Of a DNA stretch of 64,000 nucleotides, positions 12,925 to 24,200 are shown one piece after another. Below the pieces are notes generated by a model. It worked only from the letters and a program-made list of their open reading frames with translations, was not told where the DNA came from and ran no database searches. This DNA is from Baylisascaris procyonis (lineage: Eukaryota > Nematoda > Chromadorea > Rhabditida > Ascarididae): the NCBI GenBank assembly GCA_037389465.1, contig JAZARR010000237.1, positions 186,001 to 250,000 on the forward strand, in the 5' to 3' direction. How positions within the stretch are numbered: the stretch's first letter is position 1; every line of letters starts with the position of its first letter. Both the position numbers and the translations under genes were made by a program.

Positions 12925-15900
12925 CTCAGAACTTCGCAAAAACGTAGGCGGGTAATCATTTCAGAGTGATACTTCAGTTTACTATGAGAACAAATCAAGC
13001 AACCTAAACTAAGGAAGTGAGAATAATATCGCCAATAACTGTCACATTTTTTGAGCATATACCCATTTAAAACAGGGGAAAATGGAAAATGATAAACATA
13101 TCAAACTGCCAAATAGTAGTGAATACATCGACGCTTGTAACTGGTCAGTTCCATTTGCGAAATAAGGTCAATGAAGATAAGGACAGCATCAATGAAAGAG
13201 AAAAGACTAATTATACGCCGCACCGTTTTCATGATTCTATATAAGAAACTGCAGAATGTAAAAAAGTGGTATGTGTAGTTGGCATTCATCGAAGTTGAAT
13301 TAATGTTTGGCACTAACGATGTGTAAATAAAATTGAAGTCCTGGAACAAAATTCAAAAGCTAACTGAGATAATCAAAAGCGGTGTTGTGGCGTTTTCTGG
13401 CTGCAGCCCGTTGCTTACGCGTTCCTGTACGCTGTGAGTCCACAATATTCTGCTCGCTCAACTCACGTCGTGCTCCAACCTTCTTCGCCACTACAATTCA
13501 CATAGCGTTTATACAGCCTTTAACACTTCCACAGCCAATACCAACTCAACTAATCACCCTCTTCATCGAAGATTTCATCACACATACGTATATGAATGCA
13601 TTACTTGAGAACACTTCATCAGTAAGGTATATATGCTCCTCTACGCAACTGCGATCACTAAAACAGGCACAATTACCCGTCTTTCTTCTATGCCATTGAT
13701 GGCATGAGAGTATCTCGAGCACAACTGAACTCCGAAAATTCACATATATGTTACTATCAAGATACTCTATTTCACGTGCCGCTTAACAAGAGTTATCGGT
13801 ACCGTCTAGGATGACCGCAGGTTAGTCCTCTAGGCCTTCGGGTTCTAAGGCTTTCAAGCGACATCAAGTTGTGGTGATCAAAAATTAAATAAGATTAATT
13901 TTGCGTACAATGTGCGGTCAGCAGTTGATTGTACAATGTACATCCGGGAGTGTCTGCTGCGACAGGGACATCTCGTTGATTAACGACTTCTAAGTAATCT
14001 AAGTAATCTACATAAGTGCAGTCAGCGAAAAAATACGGGAAATTTAAGACAGAGTCTAGGACGTGCTTCACAGTGTCTACTGCTGATAATCCAACTTCTT
14101 TTTACTGCAACACAACGGCTATTTGAATGTGTATCTCGTAGTTACCAGCAAAGTTCATTCTCGTCCATTGACTCTCATTCAGAACTCCGATCATCGTTCC
14201 AGGATCTGCGAAGACCTCGCCATCAACAAGTCAACAAGGCAATGATAATCCTACCTTCATCTCTCGGAGTGTCACGGCGAATAACGGTTACATTTATACT
14301 CAGAACCGCAGTCGAAGCAGCGGCTATCCCAACAGAATAGGCAACAATTTTCGAGGTCCAAGGAAGCAATGTAAGCCAGGAATGCGAGAAAGAATAAATT
14401 ACCCTTTTTTCCTGAATATGAAAGGAAGCGCGCGCAGGGAATTCATTTCTAGTGTGGTCTGAGATTGAGCGCAGGCTTTTACTGTGGTATTCTGAGGTGA
14501 TTGCGTGAGGACGTCCATCAAAAAATGCTGGAACTGTGGTGCAAGAGCAGCTGACTCTTTTACCATGACAACGCTTCCGCTCATATAACCTTCAAAATGC
14601 AACCGTTTTAGCGCCAACAGAAAACGACTGTCTCGTAACATCTTCATTCGCCTGACTTAGTCTTTCACGATTTACTTTTGCTCCTTCGAACAAAACTGAA
14701 GTTTAACAGGCGACGTAGCAACACCGTCCAGGAGATCCAGATCGAATAGAAGGAACTGCCTGATGCGGTCCAAGCACGAATTGTCTGAGGCAGAGGAAGT
14801 ACCGCGAGATGATTATGTAAACGCAGAAACAACTTATTTTAAAAGCGGCCGAAAACGGATTTAAACCTGACGAATTCCTAAATCACTAATGGATTAGAAC
14901 GGTTACTTTTCAGTAACAACTCACAGATGCTTCAACTAGCTGTTCAGTTACGCAAAAGGCCTCAACAATTTTTTTTTTCTCTCTAGAAATGAATCTAGCG
15001 AGGAAGAAAGGATGCCTCTATGAAAAACAGACCAGGACGTTGGGAGAGAGTGTTCACTTTTGTAGCAGCTGCATTGGTGTGTAGTTGTTCCGTATTTCGC
15101 CCATCGAATAACTCACCTCCATGTACGCCCTTCGTCAATTGGCTCTCTCCGTCTAAAATGGAGCAAAGTAGATCGAGACAAAACGAAATGCAATGAATAA
15201 ATAATTATCCCATCTGCAACAACACTCTCATTCCTTGTCGTAAAATAAAACAATTACTTAATGCAACCAGTTGTCAGAAAGTCTACTCGTACTATCCGAT
15301 AATAAACAAGAGGGCAGAAACATATTATGCTTTTAACCAAGCCAACGATATTTCAACATTCTAGAATTTTGTGGTAACGGCATACATTAAATCCATTCAC
15401 AGCCCCAGCACCTCTAATTTAAGCTATATTCATAATACATGTGAAGTTAGCAAAAACTGCATAATTAAATGAAAATTTAAACAAAAAAACATCTCATTAC
15501 AATGGGGAGCATTGCTAAAAACAACAATAAACAGCTCTATAGTTAGAGATGAATCCAATTGTGATCTATTAAGAAGTTTATGCCCGTTGAAAAAACGAAT
15601 CAGGAATTCGCATCTCAACATAAATTATTTGATTGCCATCTCTCTAAACTAGTCAATAATCACTTATACCTAAGAATATGACAAATCACTTAGCTAATCC
15701 GAGCAATTCAAATTTTACAGATATTCCCTTTTAGCACTCAATCTATAAACATCTAGTCACCTATAAATAAATAAAATCATATACACTCATCAAAAGCATC
15801 ACCATTTGGGTAGGTGAACGTTTCATCAGCAAACGTTGCAAGAAGACACTGCCTATTCTAAGAACGCTATATGAAGCAATCGCAAAAGATCTAGACCGAT

Positions 15901-17730
15901 AAGCGACACACTTTATCGGTTTTCGATTGTCAACAAAAGTGCACTCTGTGATATAGCGGCGCATTTATATGTTACCGAAAACGCCATCCAATTACAAGTA
16001 AGCAACATATATAACAACAAACACAGCAGTTATCCCCCTTCCTCCTTCCGTTCGTCGTTTATTAGCTAATAATAGCGTGGAAAGTGGGCAAACGTGACAA
16101 CAGAAATCAAAGGAAAAGCCACCTAGCTTCAATTTTAAATTCGTTCTCCATCTTTTTCCTTCACCTTTATCCATCTTCTTTAAACACCTTTAATTTCTTC
16201 CGTTTAAGCAATTCTTTTTTTTTAATCTTACCTTAGATCCATCTTTGTAAATGTTTGCTTTTTTTCTTGATATCAGTCATTAGCTTATAGGACCTATCTG
16301 ATGCCTAAAACAAAAGCAGCAGAGATGAAATCTAAGCATATGCTTTACATCCATGTGGTATAAAAATATCAGCGCCATTTCCATCAGCAAATCTTCTAAG
16401 ACCACACAATATTCTGGATTATATATGCATCACTTTCACATCTGCTGTTATGATCACATGTATTCAAGAAACCTTAGGCATCTAATGTCATGCTCAGTGC
16501 TCACTCGATATGAATGACCAAATGAAAAAAAAAAAAAGACAGCAAATGTTCATAAAGACAGATGCCAAATAAAATTTAAAAAAAAAGAAAAAGCAATAGA
16601 AGAAATAACTCCAACGAGGCAAAAATAAATGAAGTCGGAAAAGTAATGGCTCCAATGAACGAGAAATAAAACTGAAATAAGGCTGCAAATAAGCAATAAA
16701 AACCTAAATCATTTTCAATAAACCCTTCATTGCAAATAAGCTACAAAAAAGGCTGTAAATAATAAGTAAAACCAAGCAGCCGAGTTATCCAACAATTTTC
16801 TCGTTGACAATTTTCAACGTCCACTTAGTAAAAAAATCTAATTGAAAAAGACGAAACATTTATGATTAATTACTTGAAAAGAAAGAAATCAACGACGGAT
16901 AACGAGAGACAAGAAGTGGAAACCTCTCAGCCGCAGTGAAAGCAAAACCAATCAAGCAGCAGAGGACGATACGCTCATTTAAGCGATGACTTAATGGCAT
17001 ATAGGTGTGGAAATAATCAATTAGTAAACTAAAGATGAATAATCTCTGCCTTAAATTGCTTTCATCTCTCAGTCATGTCAGCCTGTTTACGCGAAGTGAG
17101 TCTCAATCTCCTCTTCGTGCCAAGTCCAAGTCGATAAGGCTAATCCGTATCGCCCGTATACGCCTCACCTCTTCAACATTAAGTGCCATAGACATGCACA
17201 TGAACGTGCAGGCGATAATAAAAGACTTTATCGGTTGAGAAGCAATCTTCAAAAGACTTAAAAGATATAAAAAGCCAATCGGAATATAAATATAAACAAC
17301 CCGAATATATTTCGAGAAAATATAATAAATCGCCCAAAAAAATGTTCAGTGATGAATTTTGTACAGAAAAGATTAAATTTGTACGTCTTTCCGTAATTAT
17401 CTCTGTTGCTATCTCTCATAATTTTTCTGTTCTATTCGACACAACAAATTCACCTCAAAATTTCCATCTAAAACATCGATTATCACATCGCTTTAAAAAA
17501 TCAGTTCCTTTTTTTTGCCACCGCAGTAAAAGAACAAATGTTTCCGCATAGATCGGCGCGTTCGGATCATGCGGAGTTCAAACACATCCCAACAGGAACA
17601 GATGCACTTTCCGTTGCAACCCTCAAATATGCTTCTACATTTATCATACTATGCCCACAACTGCAATTTTGATGATCTGAAATGAGTTGTATGATGACTC
17701 TATTCAATCGCCAATTCTGCTCCTACTTAC
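12925..17730. other. Mostly non-coding, AT-rich interval with weak exon candidates
   Basis: No recognisable protein, tRNA or rRNA is visible. A minus-strand hydrophobic open stretch at 13101-13332 follows a good acceptor (TTTTGTTCCAG) but has no family signature. A short imperfect repeat of CTAAGTAAT lies near 13990. From about 15.2 to 17.5 kb the sequence is AT-rich with homopolymer runs and scattered short ORFs of the length expected by chance. Confidence 0.5.
14403..14651 (-). CDS. Candidate internal exon, unrecognised
   Basis: An 82-codon open segment bounded by an acceptor ending GTCAG and a donor G|GTAATT, phase 2 in and phase 2 out. Its composition is mixed and protein-like (contains LKRLHFEGYMSGSVV and FLMDVLTQSPQ), unlike the F/I/K-rich chance ORFs around it. 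No neighbouring exon of matching phase was found, so it stands alone. It could belong to the minus-strand gene to the right or be spurious. Confidence 0.22.
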
Positions 17731-18119
17731 TTCTTTCGCTCTCATGAAATCCTTAACAGTAGTATCGCTCAACTCGCCCGCTCTAACGCTGATGGCTCTT
17801 AGTAAATATGCATCGATTAGTGAGAACAAAGCCAGCGTTCAATTCCAACTCCCGCGCTAGAGGTGACGAAAAACTCTATATGGTTTAGCAAATGCGATAT
17901 AATCAGGCAGAAGTCAGCGGTTGTTCGCAGTTGCCAGTGTTTACTTATTTTCTTCGCAGATACATCTTTGCTCATACTCGTCAGCAGCAACTAGACAGCT
18001 CTTGTTGGGTCCCAAGACCGCTATCGTCAAAGCTGGTAAAGGTCCCTCACTGACGATTACCATTGGCTGGGAAGCGCCGTCACAGAATGGCTCAGAAACA
18101 TGGCAATCTCTATCTAACA
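17731..18119 (-). CDS. Candidate continuation exons of the Pro/His/Ser-rich gene
   Basis: Two exons follow in phase from the exon that ends at 18228. The first, 17945-18119, has an acceptor ending GTTAAG, 57 codons, and a donor AA|GTAAAC. The second, 17731-17797, has an acceptor ending CTAAG, 22 codons, and a donor GAA|GTAAGT. The joined reading contains SEGPLPALTIAVLGPNKSC and ends with the polar stretch ELSDTTVKDFMRAKE. The second donor is a perfect nematode consensus. The acceptors are unusual in ending AAG, but AAG acceptors are also used in the kinesin gene of this window. The protein is unrecognised; without the first donor the frame would end at a TAA at 17941-17943. Confidence 0.38.
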
Positions 18120-18227
18120 CTTAACAATTCCATCCTAAAAAAATTTACCCACTAGTCATGCTGTCTATGAGAAAGTAAAACATACTGAAGTGTTTAAAAG
18201 CATCCCCCAATATCACTTGTATCTGAC

Positions 18228-21200
18228 CTTGCTGATCATGCTGGCCTCCAGAAGCAACATTTCCCTTCATCGTTTTGCTATCTGTGACTGCAGAGTCGTG
18301 CTGAGCAACACCTGACGACCTTGACCTGCGCGAAGATGATGGGTTGCTTTGCTGCAGAAGCGACGTCGCCGATTGGCTGCCAAGCGACTGGAGAACATCG
18401 AAACGGCTCGATGCGTCCACGGCCTGGCTACCAGCGAGACCTACAAAAAAGAGAGACAATCAGTCCTTTGAGTTTTGTACTTCCAAGACACACTAATTAC
18501 AACTACAATTAAAATCGTGGAACGAAAATGCAAAAATTCGAGATTAAAAATTTTTTCCCGGCCTTTTTTTGGCGAGATAACGTCAAATTCAACTTTCTAA
18601 GTTTTACTAATGGTAGAAGGCTTTTCATTTTTTGCTCACTGCAATCCGTACCCAAACTGCAGATGGAACGGGTGCCAGTGGTAGATTTTCGAGTCTAAAA
18701 CAAAAGCTGAATCGTTCTGGATGTTGGTTTTCGGCCTGAATACGGCTAAAAAATTCAAAATGCGAGGTCGGATCCGTAAGCCGAATGAGATCTCCAGAAG
18801 ATAGGAGCCAGTGCAGCAGCTGAGATTGCAAGCAAATCTTTTGAAGCTATTACAGAAAGTTTTGAGAGGCGTTTCCGTCACGATGTGTTGCACTCGATGG
18901 ACGAGTGCATCAGCAAATCGAGTGAAAAAAGGGGCGAAGAAGGTGACGCTCGCTGCATATTCAAAATTCGAAAAAACGAAGGCTAATGGATCCACTCAGA
19001 TCGTCCCACGCGATACGGCGGCAGAACCTATTCAAATCAAAGCAAACCGTTAATGGACCGGACATCTCGTGCGGAGACGCAGACGATGACGAGACGATAA
19101 CTTCACTACATATATTGAGATGTAAACAGCGAAGTATTCATTCATTGGAGCCATTCATCCATTCATTCACGCCTTCACACCTTCACGCTTCCCGTATTCC
19201 AACATACCCTATTCGTACCCGATCGAAGCCTCAGTGCATTCCCCCCGTAAGGCTTCGACATTCCTACTCGACTACGTCCCATTAGCCGATCCAACTCCCC
19301 GCATTAGCACCCCCCATCAACACTAATTTCGACATGGTGCGTCGACCTCTCTGAACCCGGACCCCGCGAAGAACCTGCAAGTCTATTCACTGTCCGTCTG
19401 AATCGAAATACTACCCGAAAAATATTTCCTGCAAGGAACCGATACGTTCGAGATGCCCGAAACTTCGGTAAGTCCTTCTACGCGAGGTGCATTTTTCATT
19501 GCAACAGCAGCAGGCCTAACCTCTTCAGTTCAGCCACTTTTGGATGATGGCAATGCCTTACTCCAATTCATCCCAAATTACGCTCAGTCACCCGCTGAAC
19601 TCACCCGAGAAGTGCGCATTCAGCTTCGAAAACTTGGACCCCATATTCAGTTGCTTGAAACTAAAGAAAACTCTCTCACCCAAACACTTACCGAATGGCA
19701 AACATTCATCACAGCCGGAGGAAAATCAGTTACCCCTGAAGACTCAGCTCAGTATGCTGCGATGGCCACTAACCCACAAGGACTGCTGCAAACAGCTGAA
19801 GTTGTTCAACAAATGCTCACGCAATTAAGATTTCACCGAGAAGACCTTGAGGTCCTTTTATCACGCCTTGATGAATCTACCGCTAATATACAACCACCTA
19901 TTAACTCCACGGTGTCACTTGATCGCTCAGTGCAGTTGCCAAAATTTGAAGGTGGTGCCACTGAATTTGCCGAGTTCTGGCCATTATTTGAAGCTCTTGT
20001 GGACCATACCACCCTTCCCGACATCGTCAAAGTGTCCATATTATCAAATGCCCTTCGAGGACAAGCAGCAGAAGTTATCAAAGGCTACTCTCTTATCCCC
20101 CAAAATTACTCACTGATCAAACAAGCCCTTCGAGATGCTTATGGCGATGAAGAAGAAATGAGGGCGCAATTAAGAAATCAGCTACGCGCCTTGAGAACCA
20201 CCGACCACTGGCAAGATCTGAAAACATTTGTAACCAACTGCGAACGCATACTTCGTCAGCTAACCGCCGCACAAGAGGCCGTCGAAACTCCATTTATTTA
20301 TGATCTGATCACATCCAAACTCCCCCCTAATATTCGGTTCCTGCTCGCCCAAGAAAAGCGACATAGTCCGACCTGGACAACGAAAGAGATTTGCACCGCT
20401 CTCAAAGATATTGCACAGATGAAAAAAGACGCATCCCCTTACTTCCAACCTACCCCAGCTCATCGCTGTTCAGAGGGGCATGGTCCTTCTTCACCTCATT
20501 TCAACCACGGTCAAGCTCCTTCATCCCCACGACCACTATTCCCTACGCCAGGAAGAGCATCGGTGCCTTCACCCTCTGCTCGCTACGAAGGCCATCCAAG
20601 ACGATTCCCAGAAACCCCTCGCTTGCCGTTCCACCCGCAAAGTCGCACCGCGGCCCCAAGACCACTCGGCTTACATCAAAGACCTTCACTTATTCACCGT
20701 GCCTTCTGCAGTAGGCGACATCTCTCTAATTACTGCCCCACTTACACCACTCTTGAACAAAAACGACGACGCATTGCCGAACTCAATTTGTGCCGTAAGT
20801 GCCTTCGTCCCGGTCACCTTGCTTCTGTCTGTACTCGTAAACCCTGCCCACGCTGCAATGGGCCTCATGACTCAATTCTCTGCTCGCAACCAGCCACGCC
20901 TAACTTACGTACAACCACGATAGCCACAACTGCACCGGCTGAAACCCCCTCTCAGGAACACAGTTCGATGATCGCCGCCGCAGTTCCGACGCAAACCTCC
21001 ATCAAACCCGTTAGTCACCTTTCTGATGAACCGGTCGCAATCTCGCCTTGCTGCAAACTTACCGTCTTCAATCCACAAGATCCATCTCGCACAATGCAGG
21101 TAACCGCATTCTTTGATAGTGGAGCCCAAGGCTCATATCTCACCGAAAGAGTTCGCGAGCAACTACACCTTTCCTCTATTGAACGCAATAAGATTACCTT

Positions 21201-24200
21201 CAAAGGAATTGCAGGTTTCAGAGGCACAACCCACTCCAGTGATCGAGTTCAACTCGGTCCTCCTACCAACTGGTGCAATACACACCATCGACACCCACAC
21301 GCTCACTACTGTAACCGAAAATTTGCTTCACGCTGACATCACGGAGAAACATCGCAACCAGCTACTTACCAACGACAATCCGATCCTTCCCATCCCTCTG
21401 GTAGATCGCGAACCAGATCTTGTTGTAGGATCGAACTTTCATTATATTGCTAACCCCACCTCAATCAAACAACTTCGAAGCGGATTTCATCTCTTGGCAT
21501 CTCAGGCTGGTCCCATGTTAGGCGGACAAGGACATGTCTCGGAAGAGTACCGAAGTAAACCTCATCATGCCTATACACGTTTTGTATGTCCGGCTCAGCA
21601 CCAGGAGGCAGATTTCTGGCCACATGAAACTCTCGGAATTGATACGAAAGGAGAGCAACAAGAAGACGATGAAATAGCACAGGATCTTTTCTCCAAATCG
21701 GTTTCTCGCAACGCAGACGGTCGTTACTCCGTTTCTTTCCCCTGGAAAAGAAATCTCCCCCGTCTCGCAACAAACTTCGGTCATGCGTTAAGTAGACTCC
21801 AGTCCAGCGATTCCCCAGAAGTGCTTAGACCGGCAGATTTCCTCACCCCAGACACCGATTCCACTCTCGACCCGGGGGAACCCAACACCGACGAATACAG
21901 ACCAGAAGCCTTATCAACGCGCGAAGCCCTTTTGGAACAATGGAAACAGTCTCGCTGTAACCTATCTCGATTTTGGCAACTATGGTCATCTGCGTATCTA
22001 CAATTTCTTCGCGAGCGGACTCAAAGGGAACACATCGGACCAAGAAGCCTTACTCGACGCGCACCTCAGAAAGGTGAACTCGTCATCCTTCGAGACGATA
22101 ACCATCCCCGTCCCGTATGGAAACTTGCAATCATCGAAGAAACTTGTCCAGGAAATGACGGACATATTCGCACTGCTAAAGTACGCATCTCCAACGGACA
22201 CATACTTCTACGACCAATTTCTGTCTTATTCCCCTTGGAACTAAATAACCCTCAGGCAACAGCAGATCAGCATTCTGAAAAAACCGCATACCCAACTGTC
22301 GATTCGGACCAATCCAACGAAGAAGATTCGACCCCACCTCCTCGTTCTTCCGGCAGGCATCGCCACGGAGCCCATCGAAACGCTCGTCTCCACAGCACTC
22401 AGATACGTCCCACTCCAGCTATGTTCTACATCGTATTAATAACATTGCTTCTTCCACTCACTCTCGGCGCACTACGAACACAAATTTGCCCTCATAAACA
22501 TTCCGGAGTTTATGTACATTTCCCACCAACCCGCAACTGTTCCACCATACCCAGCGGAAACTGGCAAGCCGGCGATGTCAACATTTTTCGTCGCAAAGTG
22601 GTCAACGTCCCTGCCATATATTGCTCGAAAGTAGTCCGAACAATATGCACATGGGCATTCCTTCGCCTGAGCTTACAAATGACCAGCGATACTCATCAGA
22701 GCTTCCCTATCAAAGCGGAGCACTGCCGTCAAATAGCCCTTCACAAGCATACGGGCTCGTTACCACTCAAACCAACCACAACTCCTAACGTCTGGAGCAC
22801 CCAAATCCCCCCCTTCATCGTCATATAATCTCTTCGGGACTCATTGTACTCCCACCACTAACTACATCGTCGAATTTGGCTCCGTAGCCTTTCTTAGCGG
22901 ATCCCAACCGCTTTCTCGGCACTCTCGCACCGCTGGTTGTCATTCACGAGATAATCAGTGCTTCACTCCACACGAAACCATTGTCTGGAATATTTCAACA
23001 TTTGATCAGGCCTGTCACTATACTCTCCTGGGAACGTATCCTGCTCACCTCTCACCACACGAAATTGTTGTCGATAAGCTACAAGCCACGTTCCGCGTTC
23101 AAGGACGACCACCAAATTCTACCGTTTTGCATTGCGATTTTCCTCCTTCTTCCCTACAAGCCGTCAACGATTACATCATCGTTCCGGGGGGACTGTCCTC
23201 GGCTAACCGAGGAATCCAACGACACGACGAGACGATCATTTCTCCAGGAGCACGTATCAGAAACGGATCCGGAAAACCCAAAGCTACAATACCTTTTCAA
23301 CGTCGAGAGCCAGCGAGCTGCCGTACGATGGTGTTCACTTCGGAATCTCTTTATCTCGCTTCTCAGACAAATGAGCATAAAAAAATCCCACCGCCGCAAT
23401 ACGCATAATGCTCGGTCGAAACGACATCGCAGCCCGATATATTGGCGATTCACTCTTAATCACCCGTTGCTACTCATTCAAACCAAAAACAATTCACAAG
23501 GATCATCGACTAGCAGACAAATGTTACGAGCTACTACCCGTCCAAATGGACAACCAACTACTGTTTATAACGCCGCTCGACCATGACTTGGTCGCTCAAT
23601 CAGCAGAAGTCCCCTGCCCCTGGACGCCTCCCAAAATAACATCGAAAAACGAAACCTTGGACATTCTCAGCGAAAATTACGAAGCGATGACGGTTTTCAC
23701 AGCTGCAAAGTTGCCCGATGCAGAAATAGAAATGATGAACCTAGCACTCGACCACGCTGAGAACATGGAAATGCTTGCTCCTGCAAAGAAACCGAACCGC
23801 GAATATATGTCAGCCGTCGAAGAATTCCTCTGGGAAATTGGCGCAGATGTTGAGGCCGGAACACGAGAACTACAGGAAGAACTGGAAGGAATAACACATA
23901 AATGGAGATGGATTACAGGAGGAACAGTTATTTTAATTGTTGTCGCCGTCAGCGCAATTTTGTGGTGTAAGTGCCACGATCGAAGAAAGCGGCTTGAAAC
24001 TTCAAAAGTCGTAATCAACTTGCGAGAACTCAAGCCTGAAGGTCGAACGCGTCGCGTGGCATCCTACACTCCCATCGCGGTCCCGGACTGCACTCTCGGA
24101 TGCTAAGATCTTCGGCCAAATTTATTGCAATATTGTATATTTATTTTATTTTAGGTGCAATTTCCTTTTCTTTTTCGTCAGGCGGGAGTGTTGCACTCGA

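Noticed and set aside
13101..13349. Hydrophobic minus-strand ORF as a membrane protein
   Set aside because: It follows a good acceptor, but its F/I/L-rich composition is common in AT-rich chance ORFs and no partner exon or family was found.
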